From Annona cherimola (Eukaryota; Streptophyta; Magnoliopsida; Magnoliales; Annonaceae), in assembly GCA_030490835.1 (NCBI GenBank), contig CM059971.1, forward strand, positions 99,390,095-99,454,094: DNA of 64,000 nt, written 5' to 3'. Below the pieces are notes generated by a model that did not search any database, was not told the origin of the DNA, and saw only the letters and a list, made by a program, of their open reading frames with translations. Of this stretch, positions 21,121 to 34,251 are shown in pieces; position 1 is the stretch's first letter; the number at the start of each line of letters is the position of its first letter. The position numbers and the translations under genes were made by a program.

Positions 21121-22571
21121 TATAAAATGATCATTTTGCAACGTGTAAATAGATCCGATCATGCATCTTTCTAGCAATCGCGACATGGACAGCGTCCTTC
21201 CGCGTTTTGGGATCTTGGCGTGCAACCAACGTGGTGCCTGTCGCCATCGCATTCACTTGGGAGGAGAGAAGATAGATGAAATGAGTGGCTACACAAATGG
21301 CGGATGATCTGGATCGCACGCCTGCATCCGGTGGGAAAAGCAATGTTGTTGGATACGCTATTTCCCTTCACATTTACGGTGTAATAGGATTTACGAGGTG
21401 GTTGCCATCTTTCTAGCCGAAACAATCATTTTGGGTGATATTGTTTTTGGGGGTGGGGTTTAACTTGTTATGGATGTGTCTAAAGAACATTCACTGACTG
21501 AGGAACGAATCATGTACCCATCTATCCAATGATGCATGGCCCTTTACGGGCAAAACAAACAATCGAGAGCCGCCAAGGGTCAATTCTTCTCGCTAGTCGC
21601 TACTGGAATTGGGCACAGATTCCATTCGCGAGGTCGATGCGATGTACACAGACCGAAAAACAAAAACAAAAAAAAAGTGCCAGCAATTAGTAGGGAAACA
21701 AGAAAATGTCCCCAAGAACATGGAACCCGAATCATCCCTGCCTTTTTTTCTCTTTCTATCTGATATTATCAAAATCGAACCATTTTTATGTCTTTTTTTT
21801 TTTTTTTTTTCCTTTTCTCTTTCCATCTGATGTTATCAAAATCAAACTGTGAACCGGATTGCTTTTATATTCGATTCAGGTTGGACCTGTTCAACCGTTA
21901 GCTCAAACTGTTTTTAAGCATGACATTAATGCAAAATAATTATCATGTATAAATCGTTAAAATTCAATATTTAATTTGATTTTTCAAATAAAGTATATTT
22001 TTATCTCATAACTATGCTAAACTATACATATATAATTTAAGGAGTGCATTGAGGAAGGTGGAAAGTAAAAATATTGTATTTTTATTTTCTTTTTAATATT
22101 ATAATAGTTTTAAAAAAACCGACAAACCAAACCGTTAAATTCCCGGTTTACGGCCGGACCGAACCGTCCAGCCCAGTTTTCAAAACAATATTTCTATCCA
22201 GGAAAAGGTGATGAAAGGAGTAAAAAAAGATTCCACCACCCCTCACTTAAAAAAATCACGGAATATAAATAAAGCAAAAGGGTCAGGCACCGCATCGCGT
22301 CGTCGCCGTCTGGCCTTTTGAGACAGCGTCTGGAATCTTTGTTTAGCCAGAATTCGCTAGGCCTATTTCTGAATTCGGAGGAGCAGGTATGTTTCCTTGC
22401 TACCAAAATAAAAATAACTATAATCTAGGGGTAGAAATAATTTAAGTAGATATTGACAGCCAGAGCTTGTATCAAGTCTCCAACCATTTACTCCAGCTTA
22501 CGAGCTGACCGCCAAACGACTTTTTTTTAATTGTTTTAAGCTACATATTTTAACCTCAATCATCCCAAGGT

Positions 22572-22760
22572 ACATTTTTTTTTTTTTTTTTGAATTTTTA
22601 ACACAATGAATTTTCGTCAACAATCACATATAGGAGACCATGCTCCTGAAATGTGGAAGCTCCCTCGCCACAATTCGACAAAGGCGTGCACCACCGAGCT
22701 ATACTCTGGACACCCAAACGGAACGACCTATGTACTAGATTCCTTCTTAACCAAAGAATC
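22572..22760 (-). mobile_element. tRNA-derived SINE-like element
   Basis: On the minus strand a tRNA-like internal promoter is visible: A box TATAGCTCGGTGG and, about 30 bases on, a B-box-like GTCGAATTGTGG. The element ends in poly(A), seen as the poly-T at 22572-22591 on the plus strand. This is the structure of a Pol III-transcribed SINE. I could not define a convincing target-site duplication, so the 5' limit is approximate. Confidence 0.55.
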
Positions 22761-23564
22761 AGGTCGTATCCAAAGGAGCGCAATCCAGTGAACCATACAG
22801 TAGCATTTCCAAGAAAATATAAATGTACCAAATAAATGCTGCAAGATCTCATTGATTGGACAGCAATTGTAGAAAAATACTGCCTTTAAATAGGTGGGTG
22901 GGCTTATCAAAAAAAAAAGAAAAAAGAAAAATAGGTGGGTGGGGCATGGTCCATTCGGTACAATGGGTTCGGCATTTTTGCAGAAAAGTACACGTCTGAA
23001 GCAGACACACCAGGAGAACCTTCTGTTGACTACTGTTCACAGAGGACGTAGTGAGCAACCCAAGGTGCCCAATTGGAGGCTTTTCTGTGATACCAACTCT
23101 TTTCGTGTTTCTTTCCTTCTCCAATTGGAATCGTTAGAAAGCAGCAGGTAGAGTGGGGTCAGATAGCCGTTGGCGCATCCAGTACTGGACGCGGATTAAG
23201 ACGCGCGGCAATAATTCACAGTAGTGGCTAGCATGCCAACGGAGAGGACTGTTGCACGGCGACAGTTCGCAACTTGTTCAGTCTCACAGCTAGTACAGCA
23301 GACAAGTAACTGGGTATGCTACACAGACGACTCCACCCACATGCATTCCCCATGATTTATAAAAATAAAAATCAAAAATCAATTTTAGACATTAAATATA
23401 TGTGTGTGATAATCTAACGTTCACTCCTGCACTGCCAATTCCCCTTCCCCACCCCCCAACCCCCAAATCCAACCTCCATTGAAGATTGGTGCTCCACAGA
23501 GAATAATCAGAGGAAACTTCTATTGTTAAAAATAAGATCATCTTTAAGACATTCGTATCGGAAT

Positions 23565-26500
23565 CTACTTGCGCAAAGCCACACTTCCAATGCCAGCTCG
23601 AAATCCTTGTGTGTACGCCGCATTCTTGAGCATCATCTGCAAACAAGTGCCCCAGACATCACCACAAAAACTTGATGAAGAAAACATCCAACAAAACTAG
23701 TGTTCAGTTACCCACAGTCATGTTCTCCAATTCTGAACTGACTTGTTTCCTGACTCCATCCAACAAAACAGGTCCGAGCTGTTCCCCATGTTTCTGAATC
23801 TGCAAGGATTACTTTTCAATCAGTTGTACGACAAATAAAGGATGAAAGATAGACAAAGATGCAAAATAGCTGTTACCACCTCCAACAGGACTACTTTTGT
23901 CGTTTTATTTATGATCTCATCAACAAAATTTCTAACATCAGTAACTGCAGACAAGGGATCTTTGCCACTTCTTGGCTTCTCCACAGCTTGTTGTGCTTGC
24001 TTTTGAGGGACCACAGTGTTTCCTATAAATTCAAGACAAACATCAATACCAAAGAAACTTACTCCCCAGTTATAGGAAAATGAAACATCAACGTGAAAGA
24101 ATTATTTCAAAATTAAAAAACACATTTGCAATGAAAATCACATTGCAAATGTGACCACTTCCAACCAACACATTTTAATTTTCTCAGTTACTGACTCTCT
24201 GTGTTTCACATAAGTATTGATTGAATTAGGAAGTGGTTACTTTTCACAATGTCATAGGGTGCCCGACAAAAATAATTTTCTTACACTTTAAAGACCTAAT
24301 CGACGACCTGAAAATTGTAAACCTCACATATGAATAAAATCTTCGTATTTTTACATTACCTGGGACATCAGTAGATTTATTCTTCACTGGCACAGAGTTT
24401 TCAGCTTGAGTAAGAAGTTGAACAGGAATTGGCTTTTCAGATGTATTTGAAAGAATAGGAATTTCAGATGGAACAAGCACAGCAAGATCAGGTGGCTGAT
24501 CCTTCCCTACCACGGGATTAGCCTACTATAAAAATTTTCCACATTAAGCACAATATTAAAGATAGTTAAAGATCTAAATTTGCTATATTAGACAAAGTGA
24601 TCACCTCCAAGTCCACATATGATGGCTGCCTTCCAATTGAAATCAGAAACTTGTCGAGATCATGGGCCTTTATTGCTAACAAATACATACAATCTGAATT
24701 AGAAAAATACTCAATAACAACCTACAATGGAGAAATTTGAGGCATAAAATTGAAGGTACTTCAGGTTCCTGAGGAACAGATTCACGTGGTGTCCCAGTGA
24801 AACCCCATACAATGATTCACATAGTTAAGTGATTTAGGTGATCTGGTGTACATAATGGGCCTGGTTGCAGGTGGGGCTGGGGGATGCAAGGAATATCTCA
24901 GTTCTGAATGAGGAAAATAAGTAGATGCACAGCATTTTGAGAGCTGTATTGTCAAACACTTCCCACCAAAAATATGTGGGCGAATCCCATGGGCTGAGTT
25001 CCTTGAGACGAAGAATGATAATAAAAAAGAAAGTGACAAAACAAGAGAAAGGAGAACATTATGTTTATAATATATTATATTTTTATTCTCAATTTCCTCT
25101 ATCATTTAAAAGGTTGATATTATAAAGTGTAATGTTTGGAACATTTAATATTTGAAAACGTTATCTTAAATTATAAATTCTGCCCTCCACCCAAAGGTCC
25201 TGCTCCGACACTGATGAAAATTCCCAACAGCATCAAATTCAAGCAATCGATGATTTAAGAAGACTAATCTTAGTATACCACTTCAAGTAGTACTTTAAAC
25301 TACACAGTTCTTGATTGTTCATAATATTACTTTTTGCTGCATTTTGTCAAACCCAAAGCATGCAAGGTGTTGATATGATTACTAGTTTATATAACAACAT
25401 CATGTAAACTCATGCAGTCTTGAGAGCCGAAATTACAAAATTAGAAAATACACCTCACACCCCAACTGAATAAATAATACATCATTTAAAACCTGTTTTA
25501 TCAAGTGTCGTTGTTGTTAACAACAACAACAACATCAAACCTATGCCTACTAAGTTTGCTATCATGATGATGCATTATAGACCAGGTTAAGTAGTTAATG
25601 TAATTCAAGACACCTAGCCATGGCAAGTAGCTTAATTTTGAAGGAATAGTGTAGATCCAATTAAAAAAGTCAAAGATGATCAGTGCATACTACAAACTCA
25701 ACTATTTCATTCTAAATGAACCTGAATTTCAGACATCTCAATGGTTCCTTTGCCCAACAGGCACGAGAGTTCAGGTGCCTTTCAGATAAGAAAATCATAC
25801 ACAAACACATTCCATGCAATATTTCCATGAAAAAGGGAAGAGAAAAGACTAAAAAATTATGTTCATTTGGAGGATCTTCTCACTTACAGATAGTTATATC
25901 ATTTGAGAGTGGGTGGAAAAGGCAGACCTCTTGTGCTTTGAATCCTTGATCCAACAAGAGTGAAACAGTCCTTCAAAAATATAGAAAAGATTCATACGAC
26001 TGAGAACTAAAAAATCAAATACAAAATACAATGCAGGATGGTTTCACAAATACACCGGAATCAAAGTATAAACATAAAGATTGAACATTTGATTTAATCA
26101 GTCCTTGATTGGCTTGGTTCAAAGCATATGGCCTATCATAATATCAATTGTGACACGTCAACATGTTAACTCAAAATCATGTAAAGAATGTACCATTGCC
26201 CAAAACAAAAAGAAAAAAAAAAATTTAATTGTATTTTAATGATAGAATCCAAGAAATAGATGTTATGACATAATGAGTATGTTTGGAAAGTGATAAAACT
26301 TTTCTATGAAAAAGTTTTTGGTATAAAAGTTGTCAAAATAAAAGAAAATAATATGACATGATAGGAGTAGTGATGAAGAATAAAGAGAATAAAGTTAAAA
26401 TAAATATATTAGTTGTATACATAGTTATATAGAAATAATTGAAAAGTAGGGTAATTGTACAAGAAGATGTGAAGAAATAATTAAAAAATAGGATGGTTAT

Positions 26501-29500
26501 GGAGAGTGAAAAGTTTTAGGTCGACATTTTTTATGTCTTACCAAACACACCCATTATCACAAAATTATGGAATATAATTAAAAAAATTATTTTTATTTTA
26601 ATGATAATATCCCAGACATTTGTAGCAGCGCATAATGGTGAAATTTTTATTTTAAGAATAGAATCCCAGAGATAGATCATATACCAATACATATAAGACA
26701 CATAATGATGAATTTCAAAATGAAATTTATTACCATTTTATATAAGATCTAATACAAGGCTCATGTAAGATGTAACAGTCCAAATCACCTTGTAATCATT
26801 GAAAAAAATAAATACTAAATAGCCAAACATCAAAAGCTGAACTTAAGATGTCAACTGACAATTTTGACTTCCCGAGTACAGACATACCAAGGAATTTCAT
26901 ACAAATCTATCAAAAAAGCCTGGAGACATATAGGCCACTTCATCCAGCTCCAAAAGCTTTTATATCAAGTTGCTGTTTTGGACCGTAAACTAGACTCATC
27001 GGCAACCACTTTGCTCAAAATGGGTCAAACTGCCCTGTCTGGTCCGGTCCAGTTTCACTAACCAAACCAGTAATTGAACTTAAACCCTCATTCTGTGAGT
27101 GCATCTCCCAAACAAGTATGATAACCAAACTTAATAAAGTCCTGTTCACCGAATCAGGATTGATTTAACAGATAATGGCAACAGAAACATTTCTTCAATT
27201 TGAACAGAAAATAAATAGGGAAAAAATTGGTGACAATGGACATCAGAAACATACCGTGCAGATTCGTTAATTAAGGCAAATGGAGTGACACATCCCAATG
27301 GAACCTTGCATAATACACATAGCAATTAAATGAAGTGAGGCCCAAAACAATGTCATATGATAGCATCTTCTCAAGATTTCCAACTAAATATTCACAGTCA
27401 AATGAGATAGTTAAAAAGGAATTACTATATCTTGTCTTTAATGCTTAATGAATCTCATCATTTTGGGTTGAACCCCTTGGATGAACTGGACCCTGGAAAA
27501 ATACCAATAATATTCCAATAGGCACATCGACCTGCCTGCAGCAGGTTGCAGGACAAGGCCTCTTTTTTGTCCCAAACCTCTAGGGTTGAAAATTCAAACA
27601 TACATGCCGCAGACAAACAGTTTTCTCAGGGTCCTTTGAGGTCTATGCAATGTTTTGCAAGAACAAGCATGACTTTTGTTACCCATTTTAATAAAATAAA
27701 AGGCCTCAAAAGCATACCTCATATTCAAATCTATGAGGGCTATTTTGAGTAGACTATGAGTTATACCCAATGGGGAAAAATAACTCAACCAGAGAGAAAG
27801 TCATCAAAGGTGACATCTATAAAAGCATAATGGCAATGTAAAAGATTTGTCCTCCCATATTTCTCAGTCTAGATCTTTTGGAATATTAATCAATGTTTTA
27901 ATAATTAATAAGGTGAATTCCTCGTATACCCACAAATTTTATCCTAATTTCACTTATACTCAAGAATTTTCAAAAATGTCTCTTATACCCACGAATTTTT
28001 ATCCTGGTTCTACATCTACTCATGCCATTAGAGATCCATAAAAAAGACCGTTAACGTCCCCATGAAATGAAGAATAAGTTCATCCCTAATTATGATTTTA
28101 TAGCCAAAAAATCATATTATAATGAATCTTTAGTAATTCTATAATTATAAAATAATATATTATGAATATGAATCTTTAATTTTTAGCAAAAAAAAATTTG
28201 AAAGTATATTAAAGATTGGGCATATTTGTCATTTTACGGGGGGTTAATAGCTCATTTAACGGATTCTTAACGACATTAGTATATGTGGAATTGGGATGAA
28301 AATTAGTAAGTATGAAAGGCATTTTTGAAAGTTCGTAAGTATAAATAGAATTATGGGTAAAATTCATAAGTACATGTGGAATTTACCCTAATTAATATCA
28401 TATCAAGTTTTACTTATCAAATTCAAATAAGGGAAAAGGCAACCTAAGAGAAAGCAACTCAAACCACGAAATTATAAGTTTACTTAAAAAGGGCTACTGA
28501 GGAAAAAGCTGGCTAAATATGAGTTGATTTGGACAATTTATCAATAGAGTGAAAGCTACCTAGAATTATAGCCACTGGGAAAGAGATACCTATCACAACA
28601 ATAAAACATATAGCCACTAAAGTGAAAGCAATCTATAAGAAGAGTTACAAAAAAGAGCTACCTTCCACCAAGGTAAAACCTACTCTCATCCTAGATAACT
28701 TTCACTTGAATGGCGAGTAGCTTTAGAACATCTTATGGTTTTGTTCACAATAAAGTTCTCCTAAATAGCCCATTTCAAAGTATCAACACTAATATTCACC
28801 AAAGCTCGACTCTTTTGAAATATTGATAAGAGTCTTCACACCTTCTATACAATCTGCAACTCTAGAACTCCAATATTTGGAGCTTCATTCACCTATTTTC
28901 ACAAAAATATAGTTACAGAGGTATGACTGACTAATCCTGTTAGTCAGGACTAAGCAAATATTCCACTTAGCCCACCTCAAAAAATTTATAACAACTTTTT
29001 TTTTGTTTTTTCTTCATATACTTATTTATCTAAGTGTATTTAACATATAAGTCAAGTTTTACCATTTTTGGATATGTTTATATATTTTTTTTAGATTTTT
29101 AAACATTAATACCCTTATTTTTAAAAATCTCAAAAAAATATATCAAAATATCCAAAATGATAAAACTTGATTTATATATTAAATACACTTAGATAAACAA
29201 ATGAATGGAAAAAAAAAAAGCAAAAAATGTGGTTGAAAACGAGTTTTTTGAAATGAGCTAAACGGGGCATTTGCTTAACCTACTAACGGGATCATTCTTT
29301 ATTTTACGTGTAGAGCGCACCAGCTATATATAACATTCAGTTGCTTCCAATGGCATTCATTGTCAATTAAGCTAGTTAAATTAAAACTTTTTTTCGGCTG
29401 TCTCAGGTTATTGTCATCAAAGCTGGGAAAAAAGATACATTACTGTAACTCCCTATAAGCAGCAACTTAGCACAACTATATGAAAGAAAAACATCCTGAC

Positions 29501-30335
29501 TGGTGTGCAGAACTGTTAGGAAATACGCACCTGAAGTAGTTCTTGCAAAGATTCTTCAGGAGCCATGCGTAAACCCCCTTTTCCTAAACCAAGCCGCTGG
29601 GATAAAACTGACACAGCTTAAAAGCATTAAGAACTGGAGTAAAAACAGAAATTTTGACAAAATATAACATAGATCTGAAGATCTAATCATACAAACATGG
29701 ATTCTCAACTGAGCTTCATTCAACAACTTCAACCAAACAAGAAAATAAAATACAATAAGACATACCTTTCAAATCCACTTTGGTATTTGCAAGCGCAGAA
29801 ACAATATAAAACCTACTTTTCTTGTCCTGGAAAGTAAAAGAGTAAAGCGGAGATCTCCTGAAGGAAGAGGGAGCAAAAAAAAAAAAAAAAATTCCTTTCT
29901 GGCGATTTCAGCCATACCTTCAACAGTAAATTTTTACTAAGTCCAGCTCCCAAATGACCAACATGCTTGGCCTGAGCATCAACCGTCAAAACGACAGGAT
30001 GATCGTAGCTACCGAAATCAATTTTAAGTTCCTAGATTCGCCAAGTAGTATATTAGAAAATGGATTTCACATGTTGGATGCCCAAACAAATTTTCCACCA
30101 GTAGACTATAAATGGACACCATCGACATCGGATTTCCGATTTAAACTACGGTCTTCTTCTCTCTCGTTCTCACATCACGGGGAGACGAGTGCTACGATAA
30201 CCGGTGCATGGAATTCAATCCAAGCGAGTAAGTGATGAGAGAGCGAGAAGGGGAAATACAAATCGAAAAAGAGATGTCAACGTTAGGAAGAAGAACCTGC
30301 AACTTCGCAAGCAGCTGTTGCTTGGAATACCCCAT
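23565..30335 (-). CDS. YbaK/ProX tRNA-editing domain protein (At1g44835-like)
   Basis: Eleven exons encode 319 residues: 30335-30297, 30031-29918, 29826-29766, 29607-29531, 27304-27255, 25970-25888, 24675-24605, 24522-24360, 24022-23877, 23799-23716, 23636-23565. All phases close and the total is exactly 320 codons with the stop. The start MGYSKQQLLAKLQ leads into HPVVLTVDAQAKHVGHLG, LSKNLLLKDKKSRFYIVSAL and GKGGLRMAPEESL, the prolyl-tRNA synthetase-associated (YbaK/ProX) fold at about residues 5-165. That fold deacylates mischarged tRNA such as Ala-tRNA(Pro). A variable Pro/Ser linker and a helical tail (FVDEIINKTTKVVLLE, IQKHGEQLGPVLLDGVRKQV) follow, as in the plant and metazoan PRORSD1/PrdX-like proteins. 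Free-standing trans-editing in the cytosol is inferred. Exon 9 may end at 23880 instead (tandem donor). Confidence 0.87.
26272..26555 (+). mobile_element. MITE, TTTGGTAAG family, in YbaK-gene intron 5
   Basis: The ends are inverted repeats: left AATGAGTATGTTTGGAAAG, right (reverse complement) AATGGGTGTGTTTGGTAAG. The interior is A+T-rich without coding capacity. Related copies lie at 18185, 32362, 63590 and at the right edge of the window. Confidence 0.75.
27903..28397. mobile_element. 480-bp long-TIR MITE with 8-bp duplications, copy 1
   Basis: The element runs 27911-28389, flanked by AATTAATA at 27903-27910 and 28390-28397. The left end AGGTGAATTCC and right end (reverse complement AGGGTAAATTCC) start inverted arms of roughly 130 bases containing repeated TATACCCAC-AATTTT blocks. 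The centre is A+T-rich. An 8-bp duplication with long inverted arms suggests mobilisation by an autonomous hAT or Mutator relative. It lies in intron 4 of the YbaK-domain gene. Confidence 0.85.
28933..29293. mobile_element. Hairpin MITE, family A copy 2
   Basis: The outer arms are inverted: left AATCCTGTTAGTCAGGACTA, right (reverse complement) GATCCCGTTAGTAGGTTAAG, both then reading AAGCAAAT. The inner arms are TTTATCTAAGTGTATTTAAC and its inverse near 29180-29205, so nearly the whole element can fold back on itself. It lies in intron 4 of the YbaK-domain gene. Confidence 0.8.
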
Positions 30336-30643
30336 TGTCGCCTTCGCGCTGTCGAAAGGATGTCCCGTTTTCCTGCTCCCGCGGTTCTAATCCGACGGGC
30401 AGGCATTAATCCTCATCAGAGGCGTTCTTGGGCCGCTCGGTTCGGCCCTGGTACGCATTCACGAAGAACTAAAATCTCTGTAACCAACGGTAAACTGGGC
30501 CGACACTACTCATCATTCAATACCTCATGACAAGTTTTCTTAGAGTGGTTAAGCTCTCAACTAATCCATTCGCAACCGAATCATGGTAGGACAAAATTAC
30601 AAACAAAAAGTAGGACAATTCTAATAACTGATTTTTTATTTCA
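30336..30643. promoter_or_regulatory. Upstream region of the YbaK-domain gene
   Basis: Contains the presumed promoter and leader of the minus-strand gene, cut short by the solo LTR beginning at 30649. I could not identify a convincing TATA box. Confidence 0.4.
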
Positions 30644-31809
30644 GGTAGTGTAGCACCCGCCGTGAGCGCTACGGTGGGCTCGGAATGAGTTTCCCGGGCC
30701 TTGAAAATGTGGATCGTGTTGAAAAGCGACGTGGGCTTGGATTTCCTGCATTCACATGGGGTAAAATGAGTTAGGCCTCACGTTTTTTAGAAAAATGGGC
30801 ATATATGCATTTTCTCGTGGTTTTGGCGGCATGACGGCTAAGACGGGGCTTCCGTACACGGGTCAAGTCACAAATCCGGCAGCATAACGGCAGCGTACTA
30901 TGCTGGAATCTGCGGACCCGCGTGCACCCACCTTGCCGGGGCATTAGCTCAAACACGCACACAAGAAAACAATGAAAATGGAGTCGCCACCGATCTTTAA
31001 AGGGAGATCGGCCCCTATTTAAAGAAATAAGGCACTAGCAATACAGAGTATGGGTTCCGGCCTACGGGTTGAAGCAAATATGGAGAAATCTGCCAACCCG
31101 AGGCGGTTTACACGGCGTAAAAGGGGGAAAATAAAAAGGGTTTAAGAGAACGGGAGAGATGGAAAGGGGAAAATGGGAAGAGAGGCGTAGAGCGCATAGA
31201 GCATGGAAGCCGGGATGCCGGGGGCGTTGCTGCAGACTCCCGTTCTCCCCTTGGGATGCCTCTCTTCAAGTGTCATTGAATGAGAGGGGAGCTCCTCCTT
31301 TTATAGATGGTGGAGTGGGCTTTGGGCTCCCTTGAGGTCATGGACTTGGTCCATGGGCTTGGGCTTGAGTGGGATCATGGACTTGGTCCATGGACTTGGT
31401 CTTGAGTTGGGGTCATGGGCTTTGGGCCTCTTGAATGGTTTTGGACTTGGTCCATAAGCTTGGCTTAGCCCATGGCTTTTGGGTGGGCCGTTGTGAAGGC
31501 CCAAAATTGTAGAGAAGCCTGCTTCCGAGGCTTTAGTGGGCTAGAGTTTGGCTAAGCCCGTTTGTTTTGTCTGGTGGGCTGCTTTGTGGAGCCTGTTGAG
31601 GTGGCCTGTGGGAGCTTCGCTCTTTGTGGGCCGGATTTGGTTTGTTGAAAAGCCTGCTTCGAGGCTTGGTGGAGCTTCGCTCCGTGGGCTGAGTGCTTGA
31701 GGGCCCGCTTGGCTGTCTTGAATTTTCTTTTGCGTTGAATTTGGTTGGGCTTGAATCTTGTGTCCAATTGTCCGTCTTTGGGCCCCGATGGTGGGGTGTC
31801 AACAGGTAG
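30644..31809. mobile_element. Solo LTR with 5-bp target duplication
   Basis: A sequence of 1,156 bases (30649-31804) begins TGTAGCACCC and ends GGGTGTCAACA, giving the TG...CA ends of an LTR. It is flanked by GGTAG at 30644-30648 and 31805-31809. No polymerase, gag or second LTR is adjacent, so this is the product of recombination between the LTRs of a retrotransposon. A TTTTATAGATGG TATA-like site lies near 31297. Open frames inside (for example 31552-31866, minus) are repeat-derived. The retrotransposon family is unknown. It sits 314 bases upstream of the YbaK-domain gene start. Confidence 0.9.
31310..31490. repeat. About 37-bp minisatellite inside the solo LTR
   Basis: Four degenerate copies of a unit containing CATGGACTTGGTCCATGG and GCTTGGGCTTGAGT lie head to tail. 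The TGGACTTGGTCCA part is itself a short palindrome. Confidence 0.75.
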
Positions 31810-32361
31810 ACCATAGTATAAGATCTGTTTATAATAATATAACTTTAATATTTTACAAATTCTCATGTACTCGTTTTAAATTTTTATTATACTTACTACA
31901 TCAATATAATCATTATTTACATATGGAAGAGGTTATTTTATCCAATAAAATTTTTCTAATTAAAATAATTCAATACTAATATACATCCACTTGAATCATT
32001 TTATGTCACTAATTTATAATTTATCATAATCAATAATTAAATGTACATTAGGCTGAATTGTTACAGTAGAGAAATTTACATAGGCAAAAATCGGCTTCTC
32101 GGTAGGATAGATAATGACTGTTCATGAAATTATTGAGGTCACAAGTACGATGGAAATTTAAGATAAAATGCTATGAGAATGAAAGTATTTATAAAACTTT
32201 GTGAATATATTAAGAATTAGATGTAAATATTATAAGTATTTTTTCCTGATGATGAAATGATTGATTGAGCATTAGTGATATTGATTTTCTCTCTAAGAAA
32301 TCAGGCTGCTCTTTTTCAAGACAAATAAACTTTTTAAGCTTTTGGTGTAAATTTTATAAAT

Positions 32362-32675
32362 GAGGTGTTTGTTGGCACTTAAAACTTTTCAGGATGTATG
32401 TTGAGAATTGATAAAACTTTAGATGAAAATTTTTTCATATAAAAATTTTTGAAATATAAGAAAATAATGTAATGTGATATGAGTAATGATGAAGAATAAA
32501 AAGAATAAAGTTAAAATAGATATATTAAATATATTAGTAGTTATGTAGAAATTGTTGAAAAGTAAGGTATTATATATGAAGAAATGAATAAATAATTAAA
32601 AATAAAGTAGTAGTGAAGAGAGAAAAAGATTTTATGTTAAAAAAATTTAGATTGTAAGAAACATCCCTCCCAATT
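32362..32675 (+). mobile_element. MITE, TTTGGTAAG family
   Basis: Same block order as 26272-26555: TGATGAAGAATAAAAAGAAT, then GTAGTTATGTAGAAATTG, then GAAGAAATGAATAAATAATT. The terminal repeats are degraded (AGGTGTTTGTTGGCAC on the left). Confidence 0.6.
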
Positions 32676-33894
32676 TCTATAAATACCAAGCACTCTTTGT
32701 TTTGAAAAATCATCAACAGCAAATGTAGACTTTATATAGACCCGATGGTTTGGAATTTTTATAAGATGTCTCCGAAGAGACGGTTTGGAATGTTTATCTA
32801 GCAAGGAGAGGAGCACAAACCTTCCTTAGGGATGCTGCTCTAGCTTTCTTTTTAAAAATTAACTAGAAGTCTAGAAAATAGTTACATTGTATTGCTATTG
32901 CCATTAACAGAAGAATGTTGCATCAGCATCGGTGAATATAGAAAGAAAGTTCAGAAGATGGATGCTACGAAATACACAGGGTAAAAGGGATTAGCCACTA
33001 AGGAGAAAGGATCTGTCTGGCCTTGCTATGTTTTTCCAAATTAGAGAGAACATAATTGCCAATGAAGCTTTTATAATTTTACAAAAATATTAATAATTAA
33101 AAAGTTTTAAGTGTTTGGCAATAACATTTGAGAAGTGCTTCTACTAATACTGTTGTGTTTGGTTTAAATACTAAAAGTACTTTTAAATATTTAAAATTAC
33201 ATAAAATACATAAAAAAATAATTTAAATTTGAGCTATTTACTAATAGAAACATTTTTATTATGCTTTATTAACTGCAATGTAAATTTTATGGATTTAAAT
33301 TTTAAAATAATGTCTATATCCTAAACATACTAAAAATAAGTTAAATGAACTTGATTTAAATGTATTGAATTACTGGACAATAAATATATTAGATTTGATG
33401 ATTAAATAGAATTAGACATTATGTAATATGTATTGGTATTAAATTTTTTTAATGATATTAATACAGAAATGACAAGAGATAAATTTTATATTATAAATTA
33501 TGCACAATAAAATAATTTTAAAAACAAACAAATATCAAATCAATATATAAAGATTCAAAGCCTGTATATTTACACATAAAGGAGCTATTAATACATCAAA
33601 AGATAAAAATAATAAAAACATAGCCAATATATTTAGGTGAAAATGAGTGATTAACTGCATCAAAAGATAAAAAGAATAAGTATATATTCTTGATGAAAAA
33701 GATTTAAGAATATTGTGACGTGAATATAAGATCATTATGAAATTTTTACGCCAAAAGATCACGTTTAACAACAGAAATTTTATAAGTTTCTTTTAGTTTT
33801 ATGGGGATTGTTTTGTCTTGTAATTGTCGATATTTTGTGGAACTCCCAAATTGGCTTATGCCATCCTTGTAGGCGGGAAATTAGGGGTCTTTAT

Positions 33895-34251
33895 TATATG
33901 CACCCATGTGTACTTAGACTCATTATACCTTAGTGCAGATATTCATTTTATTATTTAAATTTTTTTTATACAACTATTAATCTAAGTGTATTTAACATAT
34001 GTATCAATTTTTATCATTTTTGGATATTTTTATACATTTTTTGAATTTTTAAAAATCAATGCCATTTTTAGTAATTTAAAATTACTAAAAAAGCTGCTAA
34101 TTTTTAAAATTCCAAAAAAAATCTAAAAATATCCAAAAATTGCAAAAATTGATATACATATTAAATACACATATATTAACAGTTTTAAAAAAATAAAAAT
34201 AAGTGAAATACACACAGGTGCATTGAGTCTAAATGCATCCAGGTGCATATA
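33895..34251. mobile_element. Hairpin MITE, family A copy 3
   Basis: The outer arms are inverted: left TATATGCACCCATGTG, right (reverse complement) TATATGCACCTGGATG, both then containing TTAGACTCA. The inner arms are AATCTAAGTGTATTTAACAT on the left and its diverged inverse on the right. The interior matches the copy at 28933 although the outer arms differ. Confidence 0.75.

Larger units (their letters stand above)
17317..23564. other. Repeat-rich intergenic region
   Basis: About 6.2 kb between the receptor-kinase start and the 3' end of the YbaK-domain gene. It holds the receptor-kinase promoter, MITE copies (17545-17800, 18185-18412, 20796-21120), a SINE-like sequence near 22572 and one orphan TATA box at 18661. 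No conserved protein-coding sequence was found. A GGGGTG...GGGTTGAGC-type motif at 19867 resembles the start of the hAT-like MITE at 41899 but has no matching right end. Confidence 0.5.

Noticed and set aside
31301..31866. Minus-strand frames of 67-104 codons
   Set aside because: They lie wholly inside the solo LTR and its minisatellite and have no known domain.
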